From an uncultured Ruminococcus sp. (GTDB lineage: Bacteria > Bacillota > Clostridia > Oscillospirales > Ruminococcaceae), in the NCBI GenBank assembly GCA_902762785.1, contig CACWPL010000021.1, positions 1-48,308 on the forward strand: 48,308 nt of DNA. Direction: 5' to 3'. Each line of letters begins with the position of its first letter. The first letter of the stretch is position 1. The notes under the pieces are model-generated. The model made no database searches and had not been told where the DNA came from. It worked only from the letters and a program-made list of their open reading frames with translations. Both the position numbers and the translations under genes were made by a program. Below, one piece after another: positions 22,896 to 31,894 of this stretch.

Positions 22896-24341
22896 ATGGG
22901 ATTTGGAGTATTGTTGGCGATCTGTGTCATCGTCCTCATCATCTTCGCAGCGATCGTGGCGATCCTGTCGCGGTATCGCAAGTGCCCCTCCGACAAGATC
23001 CTGGTCGTTTACGGTAAGGTCGGGACGGATGAGTTCGGCAACCCGCGGAGCGCGAAGTGCATCCACGGCGGCGCCGCGTTCATCGTGCCGGTCATCCAGT
23101 CGTACCAGTACCTCGACCTGACGCCCATCTCGATGAACGTCGATCTGCGCAACGCCCTGTCTAAGCAGAACATCCGTATCAACGTGCCGTCCCGTTTCAC
23201 GGTCGGCATCTCCACGGAGGCGGGCGTCATGCAGAACGCGGCTGAGCGTCTGCTCGGCCTGAAGATGATCGAGATCCAGGAGCTCGCGAAGGACATCATC
23301 TTCGGTCAGCTCCGTCTGATCATCGCGACCATGGACATCGAGGAGATCAACGCGGACCGCGACAAGTTCCTCGTGGCCGTTTCCAAGAACGTCGAGATCG
23401 AGCTGAAGAAGATCGGTCTGCGCCTCATCAACGTGAACGTGACGGACATCACCGACGAGTCCGGCTACCTGAACGCCCTTGGTAAGGAAGCGGCTGCGAA
23501 GGCCGTGAACGACGCGAAGCGCAGCGTGGCCGAGCAGAACCGTGACGGTGAGATCGGTCAGGCCAACGCCCAGCAGGAGCAGCGCGTGCAGGTCGCCAAG
23601 GCCAATGCGACGGCCATCGAGGGCGAGAACCTGGCCAAGGTAGCCGTTGCCGACTCTGAGGCGACCCGCCGTGAGCGCGAGGCCGAGGCGACCCGCAGAG
23701 CGGTCGCAGCCGAGGCCGTACAGCAGGCGAAGGCCAAGCAGGAGGCCTACACGGCACAGCAGGAGGCCGAGCTGACGCGTGCCGAGCTCGAGAAGGCCAC
23801 CCAGAAGGCCGACGTCATCGTCAAGACCCAGATCGCCAAGGAGAAGGCCGAGATCGACGCTGAGGCGGAGGCTGAGGTCATCCGCCGCAAGGCACGAGGC
23901 GAGGCAGACGCGATCTTCGCCCGCATGGAGGCCGAGGCAAAGGGCCAGCAGGAGATCCTGACCCGTCAGGCAGAAGGTATGCGTGCCATCGTAGAGGCAG
24001 CAGGCGGCGATGCGAACGCGGCCGTGAAGCTGCTGATCGCCGAGAAGCTCGAGGATCTGGTCGCCATCCAGGTCGAGGCCATCAAGAACATCAAGATCGA
24101 CAAGGTCACCGTTTGGGACAGCGGGCAGCATGAGGACGGCCAGAATTCCACTGCCGGCTTCATCTCCGGCATGATGAAGGCCGTGCCGCCGCTCAACGAG
24201 CTGTTCAAGCAGGCCGGCATGGAGCTCCCGGAGCTCCTGGGCAAGGACATCGAGGCCGCTGCGGCCGCGCGTGCTGCGGAGCTCACCGCCGGTGACGAGC
24301 CGCCTCATGTCGACTCCGAGCTGGTCGATGACGGCCAATAA
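22896..24341 (+). CDS. floT: Flotillin-like SPFH/band 7 membrane scaffold protein
   Basis: 481 residues: an N-terminal membrane anchor (VLLAICVIVLIIFAAIVAIL), an SPFH domain (about 30-210, including VVYGKVGTDEFGNPRSAKCI and DLTPISMNVDLRNALSKQNI), then a long coiled coil very rich in Ala, Glu, Lys and Arg with E-A repeats (about 190-380), and a C-terminal tail. It matches the YuaG/FloT type that organises membrane domains. AAGGAGAACTATC precedes the ATG. It is 78 bp after the NfeD gene and is followed by a terminator. Confidence 0.94.
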   Translation: MGFGVLLAICVIVLIIFAAIVAILSRYRKCPSDKILVVYGKVGTDEFGNPRSAKCIHGGAAFIVPVIQSYQYLDLTPISMNVDLRNALSKQNIRINVPSRFTVGISTEAGVMQNAAERLLGLKMIEIQELAKDIIFGQLRLIIATMDIEEINADRDKFLVAVSKNVEIELKKIGLRLINVNVTDITDESGYLNALGKEAAAKAVNDAKRSVAEQNRDGEIGQANAQQEQRVQVAKANATAIEGENLAKVAVADSEATRREREAEATRRAVAAEAVQQAKAKQEAYTAQQEAELTRAELEKATQKADVIVKTQIAKEKAEIDAEAEAEVIRRKARGEADAIFARMEAEAKGQQEILTRQAEGMRAIVEAAGGDANAAVKLLIAEKLEDLVAIQVEAIKNIKIDKVTVWDSGQHEDGQNSTAGFISGMMKAVPPLNELFKQAGMELPELLGKDIEAAAAARAAELTAGDEPPHVDSELVDDGQ

Positions 24342-24355
24342 TGTAAGATCTGCCT

Positions 24356-24391
24356 GCTGCCGTCCCTCTTCGGAGGGGCGGCAGCTTTTTG
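24356..24391 (+). terminator. Terminator of the NfeD-flotillin operon
   Basis: GCTGCCGTCCC pairs with GGGGCGGCAGC (one G-U), followed by TTTTT. Confidence 0.92.
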
Positions 24392-24481
24392 CATAGATCC
24401 CGGCATCCGCAGCATATGATCCCCCAAAGGGGGAACAAGATCTTCGGATCCTCACGAAGATCAGTTTTTTTGAAAAAACCC

Positions 24482-24510
24482 TTGCAGTTTTCCTAAATAT
24501 ATGGTACAAT
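24482..24510 (+). promoter_or_regulatory. Promoter of the ddl-murI-DUF1934-argS genes
   Basis: TTGCAG (24482-24487), a 17-bp spacer and TACAAT (24505-24510), 63 bp before the ddl start. Confidence 0.8.
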
Positions 24511-24573
24511 AAGAATGTATATCTGCGCACGGACGTGTGCAGATGACCCGAATAAGTAAGGAGCGTAACGATC

Positions 24574-25647
24574 ATGGCAAAAACACGTGTGGCAGTCCTC
24601 TTCGGCGGCGCCTCCAGCGAGCACGACATCTCGCTGAAGTCCGCGACCTTCGTCATCGAGAACATCCCGAAGGATAAGTACGATGTCATCTGCATCGGCA
24701 TCACAAAAAAAGGCCGCTGGCTCTACTATCCCGGCGACATCAGCGCCATCGCGACCGGCGAGTGGGAGCGGAATCCCGACTGCGCCTCCGCTGTCCTCTC
24801 CCCGGATCCCCTCCACAAGGGCTTCATCACGATGGAGAACGGCGAAGCGTCCGTCAAGAACATCGACGTCGTGTTCCCCGTGCTGCACGGGCGCAACGGC
24901 GAGGACGGCACGGTCCAGGGCCTGCTGGATCTCGCGAAGATCCCGTATGTCGGCTGCGGTCTGCTCGCTTCGGCGTGCTGCATGGATAAGGCCGTGACCC
25001 ACACGATCCTCGACTATAACGGCATCCGCACGGCAAAGTGGCGCATGCTCCTGGAATACGAGATGAACGATCTCGAGGCACGCTGCGAGCAGATCGCCTC
25101 CGAGCTCGGCTACCCGCTCTTCATCAAGCCTGCCAACTCCGGCTCGTCCATCGGCGTCCATCGCGCCGAGAACAAGCAGGAGCTCCTCGACGGCATCCGC
25201 GAGGCCTTTTCCCATGACGAGAAGGTCATCGTGGAGGAATGCATCGTCGGCAGGGAGCTGGAGGTCGCGGTATTCGGCTATGATGCGCCGTTCGCGTCCT
25301 TCGTGGGCGAGATCTCGTCCTGCAAGGAGTTCTATGATTTCGATGCGAAGTACGTCCTCGACGGCTCCCAGCTCTCCATCCCGGCCGAGCTGACCCTCGA
25401 GAAGAACCGCGAGTTCCAGGAGGTCGCCGTCAAGGCCTACAAGGCCATGGGCTGCAAGGGCCTCTCCCGTGTGGACTTCTTCCTGACCGAGAAGGATGAG
25501 ATCATCCTCAACGAGATCAACACCATGCCCGGCTTCACCTCCATCAGCATGTATCCCAAGCTGATGCGTCACCTCGGCATGAAGCCCGCCTACCTCGTCG
25601 ACAAGCTCATCGAGCAGGCGCTCGACAGCAACGACCGCGCTTGCTAA
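24574..25647 (+). CDS. ddl: D-alanine--D-alanine ligase
   Basis: 357 residues, ATP-grasp family. It joins two D-alanines for peptidoglycan precursors. The N-terminal VAVLFGGASSEHDISLKSA, the central VFPVLHGRNGEDGTVQGLLD, the PLFIKPANSGSSIGVHR segment and the C-terminal ILNEINTMPGFTSISMYPKL are diagnostic. The FYDFDAKY loop is of the D-Ala-D-Ala rather than the D-Ala-D-lactate (VanA-like) type. GTAAGGAGCGTAACGATC precedes the ATG. murI follows, so two steps of cell wall precursor supply are linked. Confidence 0.96.
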   Translation: MAKTRVAVLFGGASSEHDISLKSATFVIENIPKDKYDVICIGITKKGRWLYYPGDISAIATGEWERNPDCASAVLSPDPLHKGFITMENGEASVKNIDVVFPVLHGRNGEDGTVQGLLDLAKIPYVGCGLLASACCMDKAVTHTILDYNGIRTAKWRMLLEYEMNDLEARCEQIASELGYPLFIKPANSGSSIGVHRAENKQELLDGIREAFSHDEKVIVEECIVGRELEVAVFGYDAPFASFVGEISSCKEFYDFDAKYVLDGSQLSIPAELTLEKNREFQEVAVKAYKAMGCKGLSRVDFFLTEKDEIILNEINTMPGFTSISMYPKLMRHLGMKPAYLVDKLIEQALDSNDRAC

Positions 25648-25660
25648 CGACACGTCTATC

Positions 25661-25685
25661 GTCCTCCCCGCGCCACGGGGAGGAC
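25661..25685 (+). repeat. Perfect hairpin between ddl and murI without a T-run
   Basis: GTCCTCCCCG-CGCCA-CGGGGAGGAC, 10-bp stem. The stretch after it (ATTTGAGGAGG) is the ribosome binding site region of murI, not a T-run, so it is more likely an mRNA processing or stability element than a terminator. Confidence 0.5.
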
Positions 25686-25702
25686 ATTTGAGGAGGTACG
25701 AA

Positions 25703-26506
25703 ATGGATCGAGATGCGATCGGCGTATTTGATTCCGGCATGGGCGGCCTCACGGCCGTCAAGGTGCTCAACCAGATACTGCCGCATGAGAATATCATCTA
25801 CTTTGGCGATACGGCGCGCATCCCCTATGGCACGCGCAGCCGCCAGACCATCCAGCGCTACACCAAGGAGGACATCGCCTTCCTGCGGCGCCATCCCGTG
25901 AAAATGATCATCGCGGCCTGCGGTACGGTCAGCTCGATGCTCGGCGCCGATTCCCCCGTGGACGACATGCCCTTCACCGGCGTCGTCTACCCGGCGGCAC
26001 GCGCGGCCTGTGCTGCGACGCAGAACGGCCGTGTCGGCATCATCGGCACGCCGGCGACCGTGGCCAGCGGCAGCTATGAGACCGCCATCCACAATGTCGA
26101 TCCCCGCGTGGACGTGACGGCGATGGCCTGTCCGCTCTTCGTGCATCTGGTGGAATATGGCTATACGAAGCGCAATGACCCCATCACGCGCCTGGCAGCA
26201 GAGGAGTACCTCGCGCCCATCCGCAGCGCCGGGGTGGACACGCTCATCCTCGGATGTACGCACTATCCCATCATCGCCGATACGATCGGGGACATCATGG
26301 GCGATGGCGTCCGCCTGATCTCTGCGAGCGAGGAGGCAGCCAAGTTCACCAAGCAGACCCTCGAGGAACACGACCTGCTGACCGACAGCACCGAGCAGGG
26401 GCACAATGTCTATTATGTGTCCGACAGTGTCTCGATGTTCCGCGACAATGCCAGACATTTTCTGGAGGACGCTGTCAACGGCCAGGTGTTCAGCTCGCGA
26501 ATCTGA
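25703..26506 (+). CDS. murI: Glutamate racemase
   Basis: 267 residues. It makes D-glutamate for peptidoglycan. Visible: FDSGMGGLTAVKVL, IIYFGDTARIPYGTRS, the first catalytic Cys73 in AACGTVSS and the second, Cys185, in GCTHYP. The residue after Cys73 is Gly, where most racemases have Asn (C-N-T); this is the one departure. The start is the ATG at 25703 with GGAGG 6 bases upstream; a TTG 5 codons earlier lies before that site. It follows ddl by 55 bp. Confidence 0.92.
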   Translation: MDRDAIGVFDSGMGGLTAVKVLNQILPHENIIYFGDTARIPYGTRSRQTIQRYTKEDIAFLRRHPVKMIIAACGTVSSMLGADSPVDDMPFTGVVYPAARAACAATQNGRVGIIGTPATVASGSYETAIHNVDPRVDVTAMACPLFVHLVEYGYTKRNDPITRLAAEEYLAPIRSAGVDTLILGCTHYPIIADTIGDIMGDGVRLISASEEAAKFTKQTLEEHDLLTDSTEQGHNVYYVSDSVSMFRDNARHFLEDAVNGQVFSSRI

Positions 26507-26533
26507 GCCGCCTATAGCAAAGGAGTTTTCAGC

Positions 26534-26965
26534 TTGAAAGAACAATGGGTCATGACGCTCCGCAGCATCCAGCGCGAGGAGAAAGACCAGTCCGATACCA
26601 CGCTCGACACCGAGGTCTTATATACGACTGAGGAGAGCGGTGACCGGGTCATCGTGTACGAGGAATCCGAGACCACCGGCATGGATGGCTCCCGCACAGA
26701 GCTGCGTGTCTCGCCGGACGGCATGGTCAGCATCCTGCGCACCGGCACCTACGAGACGCATCTCGTCGTGCAGAAGGGCGTCAAGCATTTTTGCCATTAT
26801 GATACACCGTTCGGCGGCTTCACTGTCGGTGTCTCCGCACGCTATGTCCACAGCACGCTGACGGATGAGGGCGGAGATCTCGAGATGCGCTATACCGTGG
26901 ATGCCAATTCCACGCTGCTCTCCGACAACGAGATCCTGCTCCATCTCGAGAAGATCTGTATTTGA
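26534..26965 (+). CDS. DUF1934 (YwiB-like) beta-barrel protein
   Basis: 143 residues. The pattern of alternating strands with TTEESGDRVIVYEESETTG, RTELRVSPDGMVSILRTG and FGGFTVGVSARYVHSTLTDE, and the final LHLEKICI, fits the DUF1934 calycin-like family. The start is a TTG at 26534 with AGGAG 8 bases upstream; the ATG seven codons in has no such site. In many Firmicutes this gene lies upstream of argS, as here (32-bp gap). Function unknown. Confidence 0.82.
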   Translation: MKEQWVMTLRSIQREEKDQSDTTLDTEVLYTTEESGDRVIVYEESETTGMDGSRTELRVSPDGMVSILRTGTYETHLVVQKGVKHFCHYDTPFGGFTVGVSARYVHSTLTDEGGDLEMRYTVDANSTLLSDNEILLHLEKICI

Positions 26966-26997
26966 GATTGCGAAACTACCCCACAGGAGGAATGGAT

Positions 26998-28773
26998 ATG
27001 ACGAACATGATGGAAACGGCACAGGCCGAGCTCCGCGAGCTGCTGATGGCGGCGCTGGGGCAGCTCGTCGCCGAGGGGAAGATCCCCGCAGAGCCGATTC
27101 CTGCATTCAAGATCGAGGTCCCCGCGGACAAGTCCCACGGTGACCTTGCGACCAATATCGCGATGGCCTCGGCCAAGGCACTGCACATGGCGCCCCGCGC
27201 GATCGCAGAGCTCCTCGTCGGCGCGATGCGCTTCGATGGGACGTATTTCTCCCGCGCGGAGATCGCCGGCCCGGGCTTCCTCAATTTCTTTGTGGAGACG
27301 TCCTGGTTCGCGGACACCGTGCAGGCCGTCCTGACCGAGGGCGCCGACTACGGCCGCTCCGACAGCGGCAAGGGCAAGCGTGCGCTCGTCGAGTTCGTCT
27401 CCGCGAACCCGACCGGCCCCATGCACGTCGGCAATGCCCGCGGCGCCGCGCTCGGTGATGGCATCGCAGCCCTCCTCGAGTGGACAGGCTGGGACACCCA
27501 GCGCGAGTTCTACATCAACGACGCCGGTAACCAGGTCGAGAAGTTCGGCAAGTCGCTGTCCCTGCGCTACCAGCAGCTCTGCAGCGAGAAGGGACAGGCC
27601 GTGATCGCCGCCTATCCCGGCGATGACGACGGCGTGGCCGATGCAGTCTACGGGGAGAACGGGAATACGGACGATTTCCCGATGCCCGAGGACGTCTACC
27701 TCGGCAAGGACATCATCCTCCATGCGCTGCATTATTATCAGCAGAATGGCGCCGCTCTGGCCGATGTCGATGAGGCGACCCGCAGCAAGGCGCTCAGCGC
27801 CTACGCGCTCCCGCTGAACATCGAGGGCCTCGAGCGCGACCTGCGCAGCTACCGCGTGGAGTACGACAACTGGTTCCACGAGTCCACCGTCCATGCCAAC
27901 GGCCGCGTGGACTGGGTCATCGACGAGCTGACGCGCCGCGGCTTCACCTATGAGCAGGAGGGCGCGATCTGGTTCAAGGCCGAGCAGTTCGGTGCGGACA
28001 AGGACTTCGTCCTTCGCCGCGCCAACGGCATCCCGACCTATATCGTCCCGGACATCGCCTACCACATCGACAAGCTCGTGACCCGCGGCTATGACAAGGC
28101 CATCAACGTCCTCGGCGCCGACCATCACGGCTATGTGCCGCGCCTCAAGGCCGCACTCAAGGCGCTCGACGTCGATACCGACCGCCTCGAGGTCGTGCTG
28201 ATGCAGATGGTGGCGCTCCTGCGCAACGGCAAGCCTGCCAAGCAGTCCAAGCGCAGCGGCAAGGCCATCGGCCTCGTGACGCTCCTCGAGGACATCCCGC
28301 TCGATGCTGCGCGTTTCTTCTTCAACATGCGCGAGGCAAATTCGCACTTCGAGTTCGACCTGGATCTTGCCGTGGAGAAGTCCTCCCAGAACCCTGTTTA
28401 TTATGTACAGTACGCCCACGCGCGCATCTGCTCCATCCTGCGCACCCTGCGCGAGGAGGGGCTCTATACCGAGGGCACGTCCCTGCGTGAGCTGCCCGTC
28501 GGTGAGACGCCGCAGGAGCGCGAGCTGATCCGCCATATCGCGGACTTCCCGGCCGTCATCGCCGCCGCCGCCCGCGTCAGCGACCCGTCCCGCATCACTA
28601 AGTACACCACGGAGCTGGCCACGCTCTTCCACAAGTTCTATGACGCATGCAGCGTCAAGAATGCCGAGACTCCGGCGCTCCGCGAGTCCCGCACCGACCT
28701 GTGCCGCGCGGCCGCCCAGACCCTCCGCAATGCCCTCGGCATCCTCAAGATCGACTGCCCGGAGCGCATGTAA
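26998..28773 (+). CDS. argS: Arginyl-tRNA synthetase
   Basis: 591 residues, class I. It has the N-terminal Add-1 domain (VPADKSHGDLATNIAMASAK), the HIGH-type motif as NPTGPMHVGNARGAALGD (H143-V-G-N146), EFYINDAGNQVEKFGKSL, DIAYHIDKL and a C-terminal anticodon-binding domain ending ALGILKIDCPERM. The KMSK loop is the degenerate form usual in ArgRS (KQSKRSGKA). The ATG at 26998 has AGGAGG 7 bases upstream; an ATG at 26992 is too close. It is the last gene of the ddl operon; no terminator is evident after it. Confidence 0.97.
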   Translation: MTNMMETAQAELRELLMAALGQLVAEGKIPAEPIPAFKIEVPADKSHGDLATNIAMASAKALHMAPRAIAELLVGAMRFDGTYFSRAEIAGPGFLNFFVETSWFADTVQAVLTEGADYGRSDSGKGKRALVEFVSANPTGPMHVGNARGAALGDGIAALLEWTGWDTQREFYINDAGNQVEKFGKSLSLRYQQLCSEKGQAVIAAYPGDDDGVADAVYGENGNTDDFPMPEDVYLGKDIILHALHYYQQNGAALADVDEATRSKALSAYALPLNIEGLERDLRSYRVEYDNWFHESTVHANGRVDWVIDELTRRGFTYEQEGAIWFKAEQFGADKDFVLRRANGIPTYIVPDIAYHIDKLVTRGYDKAINVLGADHHGYVPRLKAALKALDVDTDRLEVVLMQMVALLRNGKPAKQSKRSGKAIGLVTLLEDIPLDAARFFFNMREANSHFEFDLDLAVEKSSQNPVYYVQYAHARICSILRTLREEGLYTEGTSLRELPVGETPQERELIRHIADFPAVIAAAARVSDPSRITKYTTELATLFHKFYDACSVKNAETPALRESRTDLCRAAAQTLRNALGILKIDCPERM

Positions 28774-29016
28774 CGTGCGTTTGTTACCAGTTTGTTACGA
28801 TTTGGAAACAGGGTTTGTGACGAATACACAAAGCGGTCTAAAAAAATTCGCCGTTTTAACGAAAAAATAAGGAAAATTAACAGTTCGTTCATATTATGTC
28901 CATAATTATATGTTACTATTTGTAATATACAAGGCATTTCACGCCTGCGCGGCATCGGCCGCGTGCCTATCACCCATATCGACAGACCAATGATCTTACA
29001 GAAGGGAAGTTAGCTT
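28774..29016 (+). promoter_or_regulatory. AT-rich upstream region of the CdaR-type regulator with repeated motifs
   Basis: Direct repeats GTTTGTTAC at 28779-28787 and 28790-28798 (11-bp pitch) and GTTTGTGAC at 28813-28821. Further down, TTCGTTCATATT (28884-28895) and AATTATATGTTA (28904-28915) followed by N-TATTT are also found in the same order and orientation upstream of the minus-strand membrane protein gene at 9404. No standard sigma-A promoter is convincing here, so the shared block may itself be the promoter or its control site. Confidence 0.5.
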
Positions 29017-30102
29017 ATGTCCAACAGACTGTTCCAGGGATTGGTACACCAGATGCGCGATACCATGGACGCCACCATCGGCGTTGTGGACGAGAACGCG
29101 ACCATTATCGCTTGCAGCGACCTCGCGAAGGTCGGCACGACCAATGAGTTTGTTTCTCTGGATCTGAGTGATACGCATGACATCTTCATTCGCGACGGCT
29201 ACACCTACAAGCCGTTCGGCGCACACCAGAAGCCGGACTATGCCGTCTTCGTCGAGGGAACGGATGACAATGCGTCCAAGTACGCGAGCATCCTGGCCAT
29301 CACCCTCTCGAACATCAAGCAGTATTACGACGAGAAGTATGACCGCAACAACTTCATCAAGAACGTCGTCCTCGACAATGTGCTGCCCGGTGACATCGTC
29401 ATCAAGGCGCGCGAGCTGCACTTCAACGCGGAGATCAGCCGCGTGGTGCTGCTGATCCGCATCGTGTCGAGCAACGACATCTCCGCGTATGATGTCATCC
29501 AGAACCTGTTCCCGGACAAGAACAAGGATTTCGTCTTCAACATCACGGAGAGCGACATCGTCCTCGTCAAGGAGATCAAGAGCACCGTGGAGAGCAAGGA
29601 CCTCGAGAAGCTTGCCCGCTCCATCGCGGACACGCTCTCGAGCGAGTTCTACACCCGCGTGAACGTCGGCATCGGTACCGCCGTCACGAGCGTCAAGGAC
29701 CTGGCGCGCTCCTTCAAGGAGGCGCAGACCGCGCTCGAGGTCGGCAAGGTGTTCGACACGGACAAGATCATCGTCAGCTACGACAATCTGGGCATCGCCC
29801 GCCTGATCTACCACCTGCCCACGACCCTCTGCGAGACCTTCCTGCATGAGGTGTTCAAGCGCGGCAGCATCGAGTCGCTCGACCACGAGACGCTCTTCAC
29901 CATCCAGAAGTTCTTCGAGAACAACCTGAACGTCTCCGAGACGTCGCGTAAGCTGTTCGTACACCGCAACACGCTGGTGTACCGTCTCGAGAAGATCAAG
30001 AAGCTGACCGGCCTCGACCTGCGCGAGTTCGACCATGCGATCATCTTCAAGATCGCGCTGATGGTGAAAAAATATCTCCAGGCAAACCCCACCAAGTTCT
30101 AA
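29017..30102 (+). CDS. CdaR/PucR-family transcriptional regulator
   Basis: 361 residues. N-terminal sugar-diacid-recognition-like domain (LVHQMRDTMDATIGVVDENA), a GGDEF-like middle part (ARSIADTLSSEFYTRVNVGI and RSFKEAQTALEVGKV) and the C-terminal helix-turn-helix (FFENNLNVSETSRKLFVHRN, then YRLEKIKKLTGLDLR). Family members sense small acids, e.g. glycerate, sugar diacids or purine products. GAAGGGAAG precedes the ATG. It is a single gene with its own terminator; no metabolic genes lie next to it, so the ligand cannot be inferred. Confidence 0.9.
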   Translation: MSNRLFQGLVHQMRDTMDATIGVVDENATIIACSDLAKVGTTNEFVSLDLSDTHDIFIRDGYTYKPFGAHQKPDYAVFVEGTDDNASKYASILAITLSNIKQYYDEKYDRNNFIKNVVLDNVLPGDIVIKARELHFNAEISRVVLLIRIVSSNDISAYDVIQNLFPDKNKDFVFNITESDIVLVKEIKSTVESKDLEKLARSIADTLSSEFYTRVNVGIGTAVTSVKDLARSFKEAQTALEVGKVFDTDKIIVSYDNLGIARLIYHLPTTLCETFLHEVFKRGSIESLDHETLFTIQKFFENNLNVSETSRKLFVHRNTLVYRLEKIKKLTGLDLREFDHAIIFKIALMVKKYLQANPTKF

Positions 30103-30113
30103 ACCTAGCGACC

Positions 30114-30152
30114 GCCTGTCGCCGGAGCGGGGCTCCGGCACAGGCAGTTTTT
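30114..30152 (+). terminator. Terminator of the CdaR-type gene
   Basis: GCCTGT-C-GCCGGAGC pairs with GCTCCGGC-ACAGGC with one bulge, then TTTTT. Just after it TATGTGC/GCACATA (30152-30177) forms an inverted repeat before ftsE. Confidence 0.88.
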
Positions 30153-30230
30153 ATGTGCGCGCCACTGTTTGCACATAAAGCGACAAAAAGATAGTTGTAA
30201 GAAACAGAAAGACAGGTGCGATCCTATTAT

Positions 30231-30947
30231 ATGGTAGAATTGAAGGATGTGTCCGTGACGTATTCGAGCGGCGTGGACGCGCTGAATCATGTGAGCCTCA
30301 AGATCAACGACGGCGACTTCGCCTTCGTGGTCGGCTCATCCGGTGCCGGCAAGAGCACCATGATCAAGCTCCTTCTCAAGGAGATCGACGCAACGGAGGG
30401 CAGGGTCATCGTCAACGGCTACGACCTCTCGAAGCTGCGCCGCCGTAAGATCCCGGAGCTGCGCCGGACCATCGGCATCGTGTTCCAGGACTTCCGCCTC
30501 ATCCCCACCATGACCGTTTATGAGAACATCGCCTTCGTGCTGCGCGTGATCGACGCGCCGGCGAAGTACATTCGCAAGCGGGTGCCGTATGTGATCAGTC
30601 TGGTCGGCCTCCAGGCCAAGGCCAACAACTACCCGGACGAGCTCTCGGGCGGCGAGAAGCAGCGTGTGGCCATCGCCCGCGCGCTGGTCAACGACCCCAA
30701 GCTCATCATCGCGGACGAGCCCACCGGCAACATCGACCCGGAGCTCTCCTATGAGATCGTGGATCTGCTCAAGGGCATCAACGCCTGCGGCACGACCATC
30801 CTGATGGTCACCCACGAGCACGATCTCGTGCGCCATTTCGGCGGACGCATCATCAACATCACCCAGGGCGAGATCGTCTATGACGACATCATCGAGGGCT
30901 CCGAGGAGCTCGTTCCCGTGCAGACGGGAGGCGCCGATGAAAGCTAG
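30231..30947 (+). CDS. ftsE: Cell division ATP-binding protein FtsE
   Basis: 238 residues. ABC-type ATPase that works with FtsX to activate cell wall hydrolases. Walker [10 protein letters not shown] (35-43), signature [15 protein letters not shown], Walker [11 protein letters not shown] and the FtsE-typical [18 protein letters not shown] are visible. The start is the ATG at 30231, which gives the normal family N-terminus; a GTG 5 codons upstream is possible and the ribosome binding site is weak in either case. It overlaps ftsX by 11 bp. Confidence 0.96.
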   Translation: MVELKDVSVTYSSGVDALNHVSLKINDGDFAFVVGSSGAGKSTMIKLLLKEIDATEGRVIVNGYDLSKLRRRKIPELRRTIGIVFQDFRLIPTMTVYENIAFVLRVIDAPAKYIRKRVPYVISLVGLQAKANNYPDELSGGEKQRVAIARALVNDPKLIIADEPTGNIDPELSYEIVDLLKGINACGTTILMVTHEHDLVRHFGGRIINITQGEIVYDDIIEGSEELVPVQTGGADES

Positions 30948-31842
30948 TGGCTTCAAATACCTCGTCGAAAAGGGCGTGGATAATGTTTGGAAGAACCGCA
31001 TGATGGCGTTCGCTTCGTTCTGCGTGCTGCTGGTGTCGCTGCTGCTGGTGGGCATCTCGGTGCTCGCGTATCTGAACGTCACCTCCATCATCGGCGGTAT
31101 CGAGCAGAAGAACGAGGTCATCGTCTATCTCGATGACGACACAGACGACGAAGCCCTCCTCGAGATCGGCGCCGCCCTCCAGACCATGCCGAACGTCACC
31201 GAGGTGCGGTTCTATTCCAAGGAGGAGGCCTTCGAGTCCCTCAAGGAGAGCATGGCGGAGTACGAGGTGCTCTTCGAGTCGCTCGGCGACGACAACCCGC
31301 TCGTCGACAGCTACCGCATCAAGGTCAGCGACCTCGACGACATCACCGACACCATCACGCACATCCGCGACCTCGACCACATCTACTCGATCCGCGCACC
31401 CTATGATTTCGTGAACATCCTCGTCCAGCTCCGCAGCATCCTGACGTGGGTCATGGGCGCTCTGATCGCGGCCATGGTGGTCGTATCGCTGGTCATCATC
31501 TCGAACACGACCAAGACCTCGGTCTATGCCCGCCGCGAGGAGATCGCGATCATGAAGTATGTCGGCGCGAACGACAGCTTCATCCGCATCCCGTTCTTCA
31601 TCGAGGGCATGATCACGGGCTTTTTCGCCAGTATCTGCGCGGTCGTCATCACCTGGCTCGTCTATGACGCCGTGGTGAATACGCTCCAGAACCAGGTGGC
31701 GCTCCTGAGCATCATCGGCCTGGGCAGCATCATCCAGTTCAGCAGCATCTATCTGCCGGTGCTCTGCGCGTACATCTTCGGCGGCGCGGCCATCGGCGCG
31801 ATCGGCAGTGCGATCAGCACGCGCAAGTATATCAACGTATAA
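30937..31842 (+). CDS. ftsX: Cell division protein FtsX
   Basis: 301 residues. Membrane partner of FtsE. Four membrane segments are visible: about 22-45 (FASFCVLLVSLLLVGISVLA), 170-192 (MGALIAAMVVVSLVIISNTT), 220-240 and 264-290. The ~120-residue extracellular loop between the first two (YLDDDTDDEALLEIGAALQT...) is where FtsX contacts hydrolases. GGGAGGCGCCG precedes the ATG at 30937. The next gene is an M23 peptidase with coiled coil, the expected target of FtsX regulation. Confidence 0.96.
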   Translation: MKASGFKYLVEKGVDNVWKNRMMAFASFCVLLVSLLLVGISVLAYLNVTSIIGGIEQKNEVIVYLDDDTDDEALLEIGAALQTMPNVTEVRFYSKEEAFESLKESMAEYEVLFESLGDDNPLVDSYRIKVSDLDDITDTITHIRDLDHIYSIRAPYDFVNILVQLRSILTWVMGALIAAMVVVSLVIISNTTKTSVYARREEIAIMKYVGANDSFIRIPFFIEGMITGFFASICAVVITWLVYDAVVNTLQNQVALLSIIGLGSIIQFSSIYLPVLCAYIFGGAAIGAIGSAISTRKYINV

Positions 31843-31894
31843 GTGCGAGACATCACAGTATATCGCCATTTTTAAGGAAGTGATCTGACGCATC

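Noticed and set aside
23500-23960. Repetitive DNA in the flotillin gene
   Set aside because: It encodes the usual Ala/Glu-rich coiled coil of flotillins.
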